Part shown: positions 1-5,715 of the stretch, piece after piece
How positions within the stretch are numbered: the stretch's first letter is position 1
How the letters are laid out: each line of letters opens with the position of its first letter
Assembly (NCBI GenBank): GCA_903868655.1
Contig: CAIPWG010000132.1
Coordinates: forward strand, 1 to 11,750
DNA: 11,750 bases
Direction: 5' to 3'
Origin: an uncultured Sphingomonadales bacterium
GTDB taxonomy: Bacteria; Pseudomonadota; Alphaproteobacteria; Sphingomonadales; Sphingomonadaceae
Notes under the pieces: generated by a model
Seen by the model: only the letters and a program-made list of their open reading frames with translations
Told to the model about the DNA's origin: nothing
Database searches by the model: none
Translations under genes and position numbers: made by a program

Positions 1-60
1 CGGTTCGTTCCTCGTCTCGGAGCAGAAGGCGCTAGCGTCGACTGTCGCTGGTGGGTTCAT
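1..60 (-). CDS. Possible start of a further gene, cut by the left edge of the window
   Basis: An ATG at 60-58 opens a reading frame that stays open to the edge and gives 20 residues beginning MNPPATVDASAF. The ATG overlaps the TGA stop of the preceding gene as ATGA, the same arrangement as the junction at 1085-1088, which suggests translational coupling. Third codon positions in this frame are GC-rich, as expected of a real gene here. In many alphaproteobacteria the gene divergent from aroK-aroB is the recombinase gene xerD, but these 20 residues do not let me recognise XerD. The frame is also open upstream of the ATG, back to about 110, so it may instead be the true continuation of the preceding gene after a frameshift. 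Confidence 0.3.
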   Translation of the reverse strand, partial: MNPPATVDASAFCSETRNEP

Positions 61-1088
61 GATCGACGCCTCCGATGTGCCGGCCTGCTTCGTCGCCGGC
101 CTTCCCATTCGATCTGCACCGCGCGATGTGTGGTGTTGGCCGAACCCGCGAACTTCTGCGCCAAAAGAATGTCGAGTTTGGCCGCCGCACCGCGTTTTAA
201 GGCGCGATCGAGTTGCGCCAATGCTGGCGACCCTTCGGTGCCATTGAATGCGAGACAGATTGATCGCGACAAATCCCAATCCCAACCGGGATGCGCAGCG
301 GCAGTCAGGGCGTCAAGTGGGCACAAGCCAGCCGGATCGGCGGTTGACAGGTAGCCGGCCATGGCAACGTCTTCTAGCTGCCTGGTGTAAAATCCGCTGT
401 CTACTTCCTGAACCAGCGCGCGGGCCGCATCGGCCTCGCCCATGCGCAGCAGCAGCCCCGCGCGTATCGCTGCCCAGTCCGCCCCATTCATGCCGACGGG
501 GGTATCCAGCCTGCTCATCAAGGCCCGTCGCAACAGGATATGGCCCCAGCGCGAAACCAGCGGACCTCTGATTCCGTTCAACAGCGCGCCAACATAATCT
601 CCGCTCAGATAATGCGTTGTTGCGAAGGGCAATCCGCCATCGGTTTGCGCCAATACGCCAACCCGATCCAGACTGCGCCGGGCATTGGGTGGAATGTCGA
701 ATTTGGGCGCGGCATTGAGCACCAATTGATTGATGATCGACGGATCGATCGCGCTGACCGGATCGACCGCCGGGGCGGCGACTGCGCTGGCCGTCACACC
801 TGTGTCTTCTGGCAAGGCCGTAGCACTGACCAGGGGCGGCGGAACACGCGCAGGCGTTGCACTGGCTGATGGTCGTGGTGCGGGCGTTGGTGACCGCGCT
901 GCCTGACTGGCCGCTGCACGCGGCGCAACGGCAACCGGCGGGGATGGCTTGACCCGCGCACGCACGGGAGGACGCTCCTCCAGAACGGGTGGCAGCAACG
1001 ATTCTTGGGCCGCGAGCATTCCGGTCAACCCGGAAGTCATCACCAATCCAAGCGCCAGAAGCGATATGCGTGCAGCATTCCGTTTCAT
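57..1088 (-). CDS. Secreted Ala/Pro-rich protein of unknown function (C-terminus doubtful)
   Basis: This is a 343-residue hypothetical protein. Residues 1-28 form a clear signal peptide: Lys/Arg-positive start, hydrophobic LLALGLVM core, then an AAQE-type cleavage region, so the protein should be exported. Residues about 30-115 are a low-complexity Pro/Ala linker. Residues about 115-320 are a helical, Ala/Leu-rich domain with repeat-like segments (for example GEADAARALVQEV), possibly TPR/SEL1-like helical hairpins; I do not recognise a named family. The ATG at 1088-1086 overlaps the stop of the upstream 49-residue gene as ATGA, implying coupled translation. The last 17 or so residues, after QIEWEG, are almost all Arg/Ser/Pro/His with codons unlike the rest. 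I recall sphingomonad relatives that continue well beyond this point, so the end may be frameshifted or rearranged. Confidence 0.75.
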   Translation of the reverse strand: MKRNAARISLLALGLVMTSGLTGMLAAQESLLPPVLEERPPVRARVKPSPPVAVAPRAAASQAARSPTPAPRPSASATPARVPPPLVSATALPEDTGVTASAVAAPAVDPVSAIDPSIINQLVLNAAPKFDIPPNARRSLDRVGVLAQTDGGLPFATTHYLSGDYVGALLNGIRGPLVSRWGHILLRRALMSRLDTPVGMNGADWAAIRAGLLLRMGEADAARALVQEVDSGFYTRQLEDVAMAGYLSTADPAGLCPLDALTAAAHPGWDWDLSRSICLAFNGTEGSPALAQLDRALKRGAAAKLDILLAQKFAGSANTTHRAVQIEWEGRRRSRPAHRRRRS

Positions 1089-1234
1089 GCGCCGCCCGCC
1101 GCAGGCGTGGCCAGGCTGACCGGAATTTCAACCATTTGGGCCGGGCGCACGCCGCCCTTAATCCATGCCGCTACTGCGATCGCCAAGGCCGCAATGATCA
1201 CTGCGCCGGCCGCCAGTCCAAAACCAATCTTCAC
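1085..1234 (-). CDS. 49-residue single-pass membrane protein
   Basis: This short gene starts at GTG 1234-1232 and ends with TGA at 1087-1085. The product begins MKIGFGLAAG and has one strong hydrophobic segment at about residues 4-24 (Gly, Ala, Val, Ile, ending in Trp), followed by a short polar tail rich in Pro and Gly. It is probably an inner-membrane miniprotein with a short C-terminal tail. An AAAGG-type ribosome-binding site lies about 6-10 bases upstream of the GTG, and an in-frame TAG further upstream excludes a longer protein without another start. The stop overlaps the next gene's start as ATGA, so the two are probably translated together. The function is unknown; the context suggests a role with the secreted protein downstream. 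Confidence 0.6.
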   Translation of the reverse strand: MKIGFGLAAGAVIIAALAIAVAAWIKGGVRPAQMVEIPVSLATPAAGGA

Positions 1235-1285
1235 CAGTCGCCTTTTCGTTCGATCCTGCCCCGCCGCGCCAAAATCCTACGCCGC

Positions 1286-1313
1286 TTGCGCTGGGCTTTA
1301 ACCCAAGTATAGG
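1286..1313 (+). promoter_or_regulatory. Candidate promoter of aroK-aroB
   Basis: TTGCGC at 1286-1291 and TATAGG at 1308-1313 are separated by 16 bases and match a sigma-70-type -35/-10 pair reasonably well. Initiation would fall near 1319-1321, only a few bases before the aroK ATG at 1324, so the mRNA could be leaderless or nearly so. This agrees with the lack of a Shine-Dalgarno sequence before aroK. The spacer contains a partial dyad, TGGG-CTTTAA-CCCA (1292-1305). Predicted by eye only. Confidence 0.4.
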
Positions 1314-1323
1314 CGGCGCGGCA

Positions 1324-1893
1324 ATGGATCACGACGTCCTCTCTTTCGCTGAAATTCAACGGATCGCCGAGCGGCTCGATCGTTCGGTGGTCCTTGTAGG
1401 TATGATGGGAGTTGGCAAGACCACCGTTGGCCGCAAATTGTCAGCCATGCTGGGATTGCCGTTTGTCGATGCCGACGAAGAAATCGAACGCGCGGCGCAT
1501 ATGTCGATCCCGGAAATCTTTGCCCAGTTTGGCGAACCGTATTTTCGCGATGGTGAACGCCGGGTCATTGCGCGGTTGGTGGGGGACGGTTCATCGCGCA
1601 AAGTGCTGGCGACCGGAGGCGGGGCATTTGTCGATCCGGACACGCGTCAACTGATCCTCGATCGTGCCCTTGCCATCTGGATCGACAGCGACATCGACAC
1701 GCTGATGGATCGGGTCGGACGCAAGGACAATCGGCCATTGTTGCGCACGGGCAATCCTCGTGAAATCCTGACCCGGCTACACCAGGAACGAACTCCACAT
1801 TACCGAATGGCGCCGATCCGCGTGGTCAGCGCGCATCAACCGCACGGTGTAACCGTTCAAACCATTCTGAAGGCTATTGATGCATGGCTGTGA
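1324..1893 (+). CDS. aroK: Shikimate kinase
   Basis: This cytoplasmic enzyme phosphorylates shikimate with ATP to shikimate-3-phosphate, the fifth step of chorismate synthesis. The 189-residue protein shows the P-loop GMMGVGKT at residues 26-33, the shikimate/Mg site FVDAD at 47-51, a GEPYFRDGE segment with substrate-binding Arg75, the GGGAF motif at 98-102, the lid segment RKDNRPLL at 133-140, and the late Arg in ERTPHYR at 155-161. About 20 extra residues before the core strand are common in alphaproteobacterial AroK. The ATG at 1324 has no obvious Shine-Dalgarno sequence, and a candidate promoter ends 10 bases upstream. The gene overlaps aroB by 10 bases, so the two are one operon. Nothing is missing from the active site. 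Confidence 0.96.
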   Translation: MDHDVLSFAEIQRIAERLDRSVVLVGMMGVGKTTVGRKLSAMLGLPFVDADEEIERAAHMSIPEIFAQFGEPYFRDGERRVIARLVGDGSSRKVLATGGGAFVDPDTRQLILDRALAIWIDSDIDTLMDRVGRKDNRPLLRTGNPREILTRLHQERTPHYRMAPIRVVSAHQPHGVTVQTILKAIDAWL

Positions 1894-3005
1894 CCCCAGC
1901 AGCGCGGATTACCGTTGATATTGCCGGTGCTCCATACGAGGTCCGCATAGAACCGGGTCTGATCGATCGGTTAGGCCGGGAAATTCGGCCATTTCTGCGC
2001 AAAGACACCGTCCCGATCGTGACCGACGCGCATGTCGCTGCTCAATGGCAAGCGCGCGTCGATGCTGCGCTGCACGCCGCTGGATTGATCGGGCGCTGGC
2101 TGGTTTTGCCTGCGGGTGAATCGACCAAATCGTGGGCGTTCCTTGCCCAAGTGGTCGATTTTCTGATTGCGGAGGATATTGAACGCCGCGACCGCGTGAT
2201 CGCATTGGGCGGCGGTGTCATCGGGGATCTGACCGGTTTTGCTGCGTCGATGGTCAAGCGCGGTTGCGGCTTCATCCAGGTGCCGACCACGCTTTTGGCG
2301 CAAGTTGATTCAAGTGTCGGCGGAAAAACCGCAATCAACACTGCTGCGGGAAAAAATCTGGTCGGCGCGTTCCACCAACCGGCGCTGGTGCTTGCTGATC
2401 CCGATACGTTGAACACTTTGCCCTTGCGCGAAACGCGAGCTGGTTATGCCGAAGTGGTGAAATACGGACTGATTGACGACGCCGGTTTTTTCGCTTGGTG
2501 CGAAACCCATGGGGCAGGCTTGATTGCCGGAGACGCAGAAGCGCAAGTTACTGCGATCGCGCGCAGCGTCGCGGCCAAAGCGCGGATCGTCGCCGCCGAC
2601 GAAAAAGAGCTGACCGGCGTGCGCGCATTGCTCAATCTTGGGCATACTTTCGGCCATGCGCTGGAAGCTGAAACCGGGTTTTCGGATCGGCTGATCCATG
2701 GTGAAGGCGTAGCGCTGGGCATGGCGCTGGCTGCGCGGTTTTCGGTGCAGCAAAGCCTGATGGCGGCCACGGACGCCGATCGTGTCGTGTCCCATCTGGA
2801 ATCGGTTGGCTTGCCCGCACGCCTTCAGGGCCTCAAGCTCGATTGCGACGGCCGCCGACTTGCCGATCACATGTTGCACGACAAGAAAATGGATGCGGGC
2901 ACCCTGCCCTTCTTGCTGATGCGCGGGATCGGACAGACGTATATGGCCAAGGATGTCGATTTGAACGAAGTTGCTGCTTTCCTCGATACCGAACTGGGGG
3001 TTTAA
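1884..3005 (+). CDS. aroB: 3-dehydroquinate synthase
   Basis: This NAD- and metal-dependent cytoplasmic enzyme converts DAHP to 3-dehydroquinate, the second step of the shikimate pathway. It has 373 residues, normal for the family. Visible motifs are PAGESTK (76-82), the NAD-binding GGGVIGDLTGF (109-119), QVPTTLLAQVDSSVGGKTAIN (from 132), KNLVGAFHQP, the metal-ligand region AEVVKYG, the metal-binding NLGHTFGHA and IHGEGVALGM, and DKK near residue 332. The three usual metal ligands (one Glu, two His) are therefore all present. The start at 1884 lies inside the end of aroK (overlap 1884-1893), which implies coupled translation. The TAA at 3003-3005 overlaps the stop of the convergent DUF488 gene, leaving no room for a separate terminator. 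Confidence 0.97.
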   Translation: MAVTPAARITVDIAGAPYEVRIEPGLIDRLGREIRPFLRKDTVPIVTDAHVAAQWQARVDAALHAAGLIGRWLVLPAGESTKSWAFLAQVVDFLIAEDIERRDRVIALGGGVIGDLTGFAASMVKRGCGFIQVPTTLLAQVDSSVGGKTAINTAAGKNLVGAFHQPALVLADPDTLNTLPLRETRAGYAEVVKYGLIDDAGFFAWCETHGAGLIAGDAEAQVTAIARSVAAKARIVAADEKELTGVRALLNLGHTFGHALEAETGFSDRLIHGEGVALGMALAARFSVQQSLMAATDADRVVSHLESVGLPARLQGLKLDCDGRRLADHMLHDKKMDAGTLPFLLMRGIGQTYMAKDVDLNEVAAFLDTELGV

Positions 3006-3439
3006 GGCACCAGATCGATTGCGGTGAAATCGGGCAACGCGGCACTGCGCAGCAGCGTCCGATGGCATCCGCAGGCCTCGCGTTCGTAACACAACAGCGC
3101 CGTGCGCCTTTCGCTGGCGAGATCGGCAAGACCCGCCATCGCCGCCATCGCTTCGGGCAATTGCAGCTGGCCGTCATAAATCCGTTTGAGCGTGGCGTGA
3201 TCGTTGCGTCGCGCGGCGGACCGCCCCTCGGCAGGGGTGCCAAGAGCCCGGAAATGCACATATCCGATCCCCGCGTCGGCCAAATTTGCGGCCAGCGCCG
3301 ATTTCGAAAACCCGGGCCGGCGAGACAGCGGCAAAGCCCGCACATCGGCAACGATTTCGACGCCTGCCTCGATTAATGCGCCAAGAAATGCGCTCATCGT
3401 GGTTTGTTCGTACCCGATGGTCCAGACCTTGGCGGCCAT
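3002..3439 (-). CDS. DUF488 family protein
   Basis: This is a 145-residue protein of the DUF488 family, whose biochemical role is not established. Family signatures are all present: VWTIGYEQ near the start (residues 5-12), DVRALPLSRRPGF (32-44), the YVHFRALG segment (60-67), and LLCYERE followed by GCHR (115-127). The last, with paired Cys and a His, is the part most often proposed as a functional site. I chose ATG 3439-3437. A TTG at 3445-3443 would add two residues and overlap the stop of the gene before it; either way the two genes are coupled. The TAA stop overlaps the convergent aroB stop. It is probably the last gene of the operon that begins with the crotonase at 4643. Confidence 0.85.
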   Translation of the reverse strand: MAAKVWTIGYEQTTMSAFLGALIEAGVEIVADVRALPLSRRPGFSKSALAANLADAGIGYVHFRALGTPAEGRSAARRNDHATLKRIYDGQLQLPEAMAAMAGLADLASERRTALLCYEREACGCHRTLLRSAALPDFTAIDLVP

Positions 3440-3441
3440 GA

Positions 3442-3819
3442 TCAAAACAACCGCGATCCGTTGGGCACCACACGGTCTGGCGCAAACAGCACGACTTGCC
3501 CTGCTTCATCCGCGAAACCTACGGTCAGCACTTCAGACATGAACTTGCCGATCTGCCGTGGTGGAAAATTTACCACGGCAGCAATCTGGCGACCGATCAG
3601 GGCCTCTGGCTGGTACAAATGGGCAATTTGCGCGCTCGATTTCTTTTCGCCGATGCCGGTGCCAAAATCGACCCGCAATTTCAGACTGGGCTTGCGCGCT
3701 TCGGGATAGGGCTCCGCTGCGATGATCGTCCCGATACGAATGTCGACTTTGAGGAAATCATCGAAACCGATGGGATCAGCAGACAGCGCAGCGGGGTCAT
3801 GATCGAGATGCATCCGCAT
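3442..3819 (-). CDS. tRNA-binding-fold protein, CsaA/YgjH type
   Basis: This 125-residue protein is one EMAP/Arc1p-like OB-fold domain, related to Bacillus CsaA and E. coli YgjH, which bind tRNA or act as chaperones and work as dimers in the cytoplasm. Diagnostic segments are FLKVDIRIGTI (22-32), YPEARKPSLKLRVDFG (38-53), KKSSAQI (59-65), VVNFPPRQIGKFMSEVL (82-98) and PDRVVPNG near the end. The closest overall match from memory is CsaA. The N-terminal 17 residues are extra and polar; ATG codons at residues 1 and 3 are both possible starts, and neither has a good Shine-Dalgarno sequence. The gene lies 41 bases downstream of the crotonase gene, with a hairpin in between, and abuts the DUF488 gene. 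Confidence 0.9.
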   Translation of the reverse strand: MRMHLDHDPAALSADPIGFDDFLKVDIRIGTIIAAEPYPEARKPSLKLRVDFGTGIGEKKSSAQIAHLYQPEALIGRQIAAVVNFPPRQIGKFMSEVLTVGFADEAGQVVLFAPDRVVPNGSRLF

Positions 3820-3843
3820 GTTCGACCACGATCACGCACGCTT

Positions 3844-3872
3844 GGCAAGCCGATGAGCGGCTACTTGCCGCT
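3844..3872 (-). other. Competing hairpins at the crotonase/CsaA junction
   Basis: Two stems share bases and cannot form together. One pairs 3844-3852 with 3858-3861 and 3865-3869 (GGCAA/TTGCC plus GCCG/CGGC in the transcript, 3-base bulge, 5-base loop). The other pairs AGCGGC with GCCGCT across a 5-base loop and covers the crotonase TAG stop. No U-run follows, so this is not a classic terminator. It could act as an mRNA-stability or processing element. Confidence 0.35.
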
Positions 3873-4643
3873 GAACTGGGTTTTGCGCTTGCCCAGGAAC
3901 GCAGCGATGCCTTCGGCGGCGTCAGCGCTGTCGCCCGCTTTCCACTGGCCTTCGGCTTCGAGCAGCAGGGTGTTGGCCAAATCACCATCGAGCGCGCGGG
4001 CAACCGTTTGCCGCAATGTACCGAGTGCCACCGTAGGACCATTGGCCAGACGCATGGCCAGCGCCAGTGCCTCGTCCTGCAAGGTCTCATCATCAACAGC
4101 CTTGTAAATCAGGCCCCATTCTTCGGCCTTGTCGGCTGAAATGCGTTCGCCCAGCATCATCATTTGCATCGCGCGCGCTTTGCCAATCAGCCTTGGCAGA
4201 ATCCAGCTGGATCCCCCATCGGGCACCAGCCCGATATTCACAAAGGCCTGAAGGAAATAGGCGCTTTTGCCCGCCAGCGTAAAATCCCCCGCCAGTCCCA
4301 GCGAACAGCCGATACCTGCCGCCGGACCGTTGACCGCGACCACCACGGGCACGGGCACACGCGACAGTTTAAGGATCATCGGGTTATAGCTCTCGGTCAG
4401 CGCCTTGTAACTGCCCGCACCACCCGCGATGCTCCGTTCACCTTTGCCCGCAAGGTCGGCGCCCGAACAAAACGCACGTCCCTCGCCCGTCAAAAGCACT
4501 GCGCGCGCATCGCCGAGCATCGACAAGGCATCGGTAATTTCGACTGCCATTTGCGGTGGGCACGCATTGAGGCGTTCAGGCCGGTTGAGCACGATTTTGG
4601 CAACCGGACCCAGGTGTTCAAGGCGGATGGTTTCGAAACTCAC
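3861..4643 (-). CDS. Enoyl-CoA hydratase/isomerase family protein, PaaG-like
   Basis: This 260-residue crotonase-fold enzyme acts on an acyl-CoA thioester in the cytoplasm. Oxyanion-hole segments are RAFCSGADL (56-64) and VNGPAAGIGCSLGLAGD (104-120). The two catalytic Glu of classic enoyl-CoA hydratase are absent: Ser114 stands where GGCE has Glu, and a non-acidic residue near Phe134 stands in the second place. Asp142 in GLVPDGG matches the single acid of PaaG-type isomerases, so isomerisation (for example of 1,2-epoxyphenylacetyl-CoA or an enoyl-CoA double bond) is more likely than hydration. No other phenylacetate gene is near, so the substrate is unknown. The start is GTG 4643-4641, backed by a GGGAG site 8-12 bases upstream. 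It is the first gene of the operon with the CsaA-like and DUF488 genes, 73 bases after glk. Confidence 0.88.
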   Translation of the reverse strand: MSFETIRLEHLGPVAKIVLNRPERLNACPPQMAVEITDALSMLGDARAVLLTGEGRAFCSGADLAGKGERSIAGGAGSYKALTESYNPMILKLSRVPVPVVVAVNGPAAGIGCSLGLAGDFTLAGKSAYFLQAFVNIGLVPDGGSSWILPRLIGKARAMQMMMLGERISADKAEEWGLIYKAVDDETLQDEALALAMRLANGPTVALGTLRQTVARALDGDLANTLLLEAEGQWKAGDSADAAEGIAAFLGKRKTQFSGK

Positions 4644-4659
4644 GAGGCATTCTCCCGTC

Positions 4660-4675
4660 TTAATCGAATGATTAA
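4660..4675. promoter_or_regulatory. Inverted repeat upstream of the crotonase gene, candidate operator
   Basis: TTAATC-GAAT-GATTAA has perfect 6-base arms and a 4-base spacer. It is AT-rich in a GC-rich region and lies immediately upstream of the GGGAG ribosome-binding site of the GTG-started crotonase gene. The position and dyad fit a repressor site (for example of a TetR- or MarR-type acyl-CoA regulator). No regulator gene is in the window. A 5-base stem, TGCCA/TGGCA, lies between it and the glk stop but has no T-run. Confidence 0.4.
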
Positions 4676-4716
4676 AGCGGGGCTATCGTGCCACTGCGCG
4701 TTTGGCAACCATTCAA

Positions 4717-5688
4717 TCAGGCTTTGGGATGGGCCTGGGCAAACGCTGCCGCTGCTCCAAATAATCCGGGTTGCGGGTGGGTGATCAGCTTGACCGGCAT
4801 GGCTGCCATCAGTGCATCAAACCGGCCCTTGGCGCGAAACCTGTCGGCAAAACCAGAAGCCACAAGTATGTCGCGGATGCGAAAGCCAAGCCCGCCGGCC
4901 AAGACCAAGGCCTTTGACCCATGCGCCAAAGCGAGATCGCCCGCGACACTGCCGAGCGAAAGGCAGAACCTGTCAACAGCAGCGGCTGCTAACGGATCGC
5001 TGCCATCCATACCGGAGGCCCACAGCGCCTTGTCTTCCAGCCGTGAGACCGGACGATCCTCGATCGCGGCAAGGGTTTCATAAATATCGACAATCGCAGG
5101 CCCAGCCACCACGCGTTCGACCGAAACCCGGCGATGCCTGCGCCGCAGATGCGCCAGGATCTGGTCCTCGATCCGATCGAGCGGGGCGTAATCGATATGC
5201 CCGCCTTCGGTTGGCTGCACATGATAGCCATGCGCATTCCGCAACAACAAGGCTACGCCAAGCCCCGTCCCGGGACCAACCACGCTGACACCGCCAATGG
5301 CGGGTAAAGCCTGCTCGGGCCCGCACACGTGAATGAAATGCGCGTCTTCGGCTTGCGCAACCGCATGTGCCACGGCCTCGAAATCGTTGACCACGACAAA
5401 ACGATCCGCGCCGAGCTTTTCGGGGATCAGAGCGGGGCGAATGATCCACGGGTTGTTGGTGAAGCGAATGATGTCTCCGCCCACAGGGCCAGCCACCGCG
5501 ATCGCCGTTGCGGTGGGCAAGGCACCGCCGCTCAACCGCTGAAACTCCTGCCAGGCCAGCTGAAAACTGGCGTGTTCGGCGGTCTTGAGTGTGACTGCCT
5601 CCCCCAGTGCGACCACTTTGCCGGCTGCCACTTCGGCAATCGCAAAGCGCGCATGCGTACCCCCGATATCGACGGCAACCAGACGCAT
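4717..5688 (-). CDS. glk: Glucokinase
   Basis: This cytoplasmic enzyme phosphorylates glucose with ATP to glucose-6-phosphate, feeding the zwf product of the same operon. The 323-residue protein is a bacterial Glk of the ASKHA fold: phosphate-binding DIGGTHARF at 7-15, NDFEAVAHA at 101-109 with catalytic Asp102, GPGTGLGVA at 138-146, the sugar-binding EGGH at 161-164 and Glu191, and the adenosine-site segment LAGGLGFRI near 263-271. The length is normal. The ATG at 5688-5686 is preceded by a run of seven G on the coding strand (5697-5703), a strong ribosome-binding site 8 bases away. It is the last gene of zwf-pgl-edd-glk, 27 bases after edd. Free-glucose kinase fits uptake by a non-PTS transporter, which I infer but cannot see here. 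Confidence 0.95.
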   Translation of the reverse strand: MRLVAVDIGGTHARFAIAEVAAGKVVALGEAVTLKTAEHASFQLAWQEFQRLSGGALPTATAIAVAGPVGGDIIRFTNNPWIIRPALIPEKLGADRFVVVNDFEAVAHAVAQAEDAHFIHVCGPEQALPAIGGVSVVGPGTGLGVALLLRNAHGYHVQPTEGGHIDYAPLDRIEDQILAHLRRRHRRVSVERVVAGPAIVDIYETLAAIEDRPVSRLEDKALWASGMDGSDPLAAAAVDRFCLSLGSVAGDLALAHGSKALVLAGGLGFRIRDILVASGFADRFRAKGRFDALMAAMPVKLITHPQPGLFGAAAAFAQAHPKA

Positions 5689-5715
5689 CGCAATATCCCC
5701 CCCGCTTTTGTTTTT

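Noticed and set aside
313..1131. Long minus-strand open frame (272 codons) overlapping the secreted-protein gene
   Set aside because: It is the shadow of the real gene: Arg/Cys-rich product, no signal or domain, and the in-phase gene has a signal peptide and coupled start.
2310..3092. 260-codon minus-strand open frame opposite aroB
   Set aside because: aroB on the plus strand is unambiguous; the reverse product has no recognisable domain.
4692..4716. Hairpin after glk (TGCCA/TGGCA) as an intrinsic terminator
   Set aside because: Only five base pairs with a long loop and no T-run; not strong enough to call.
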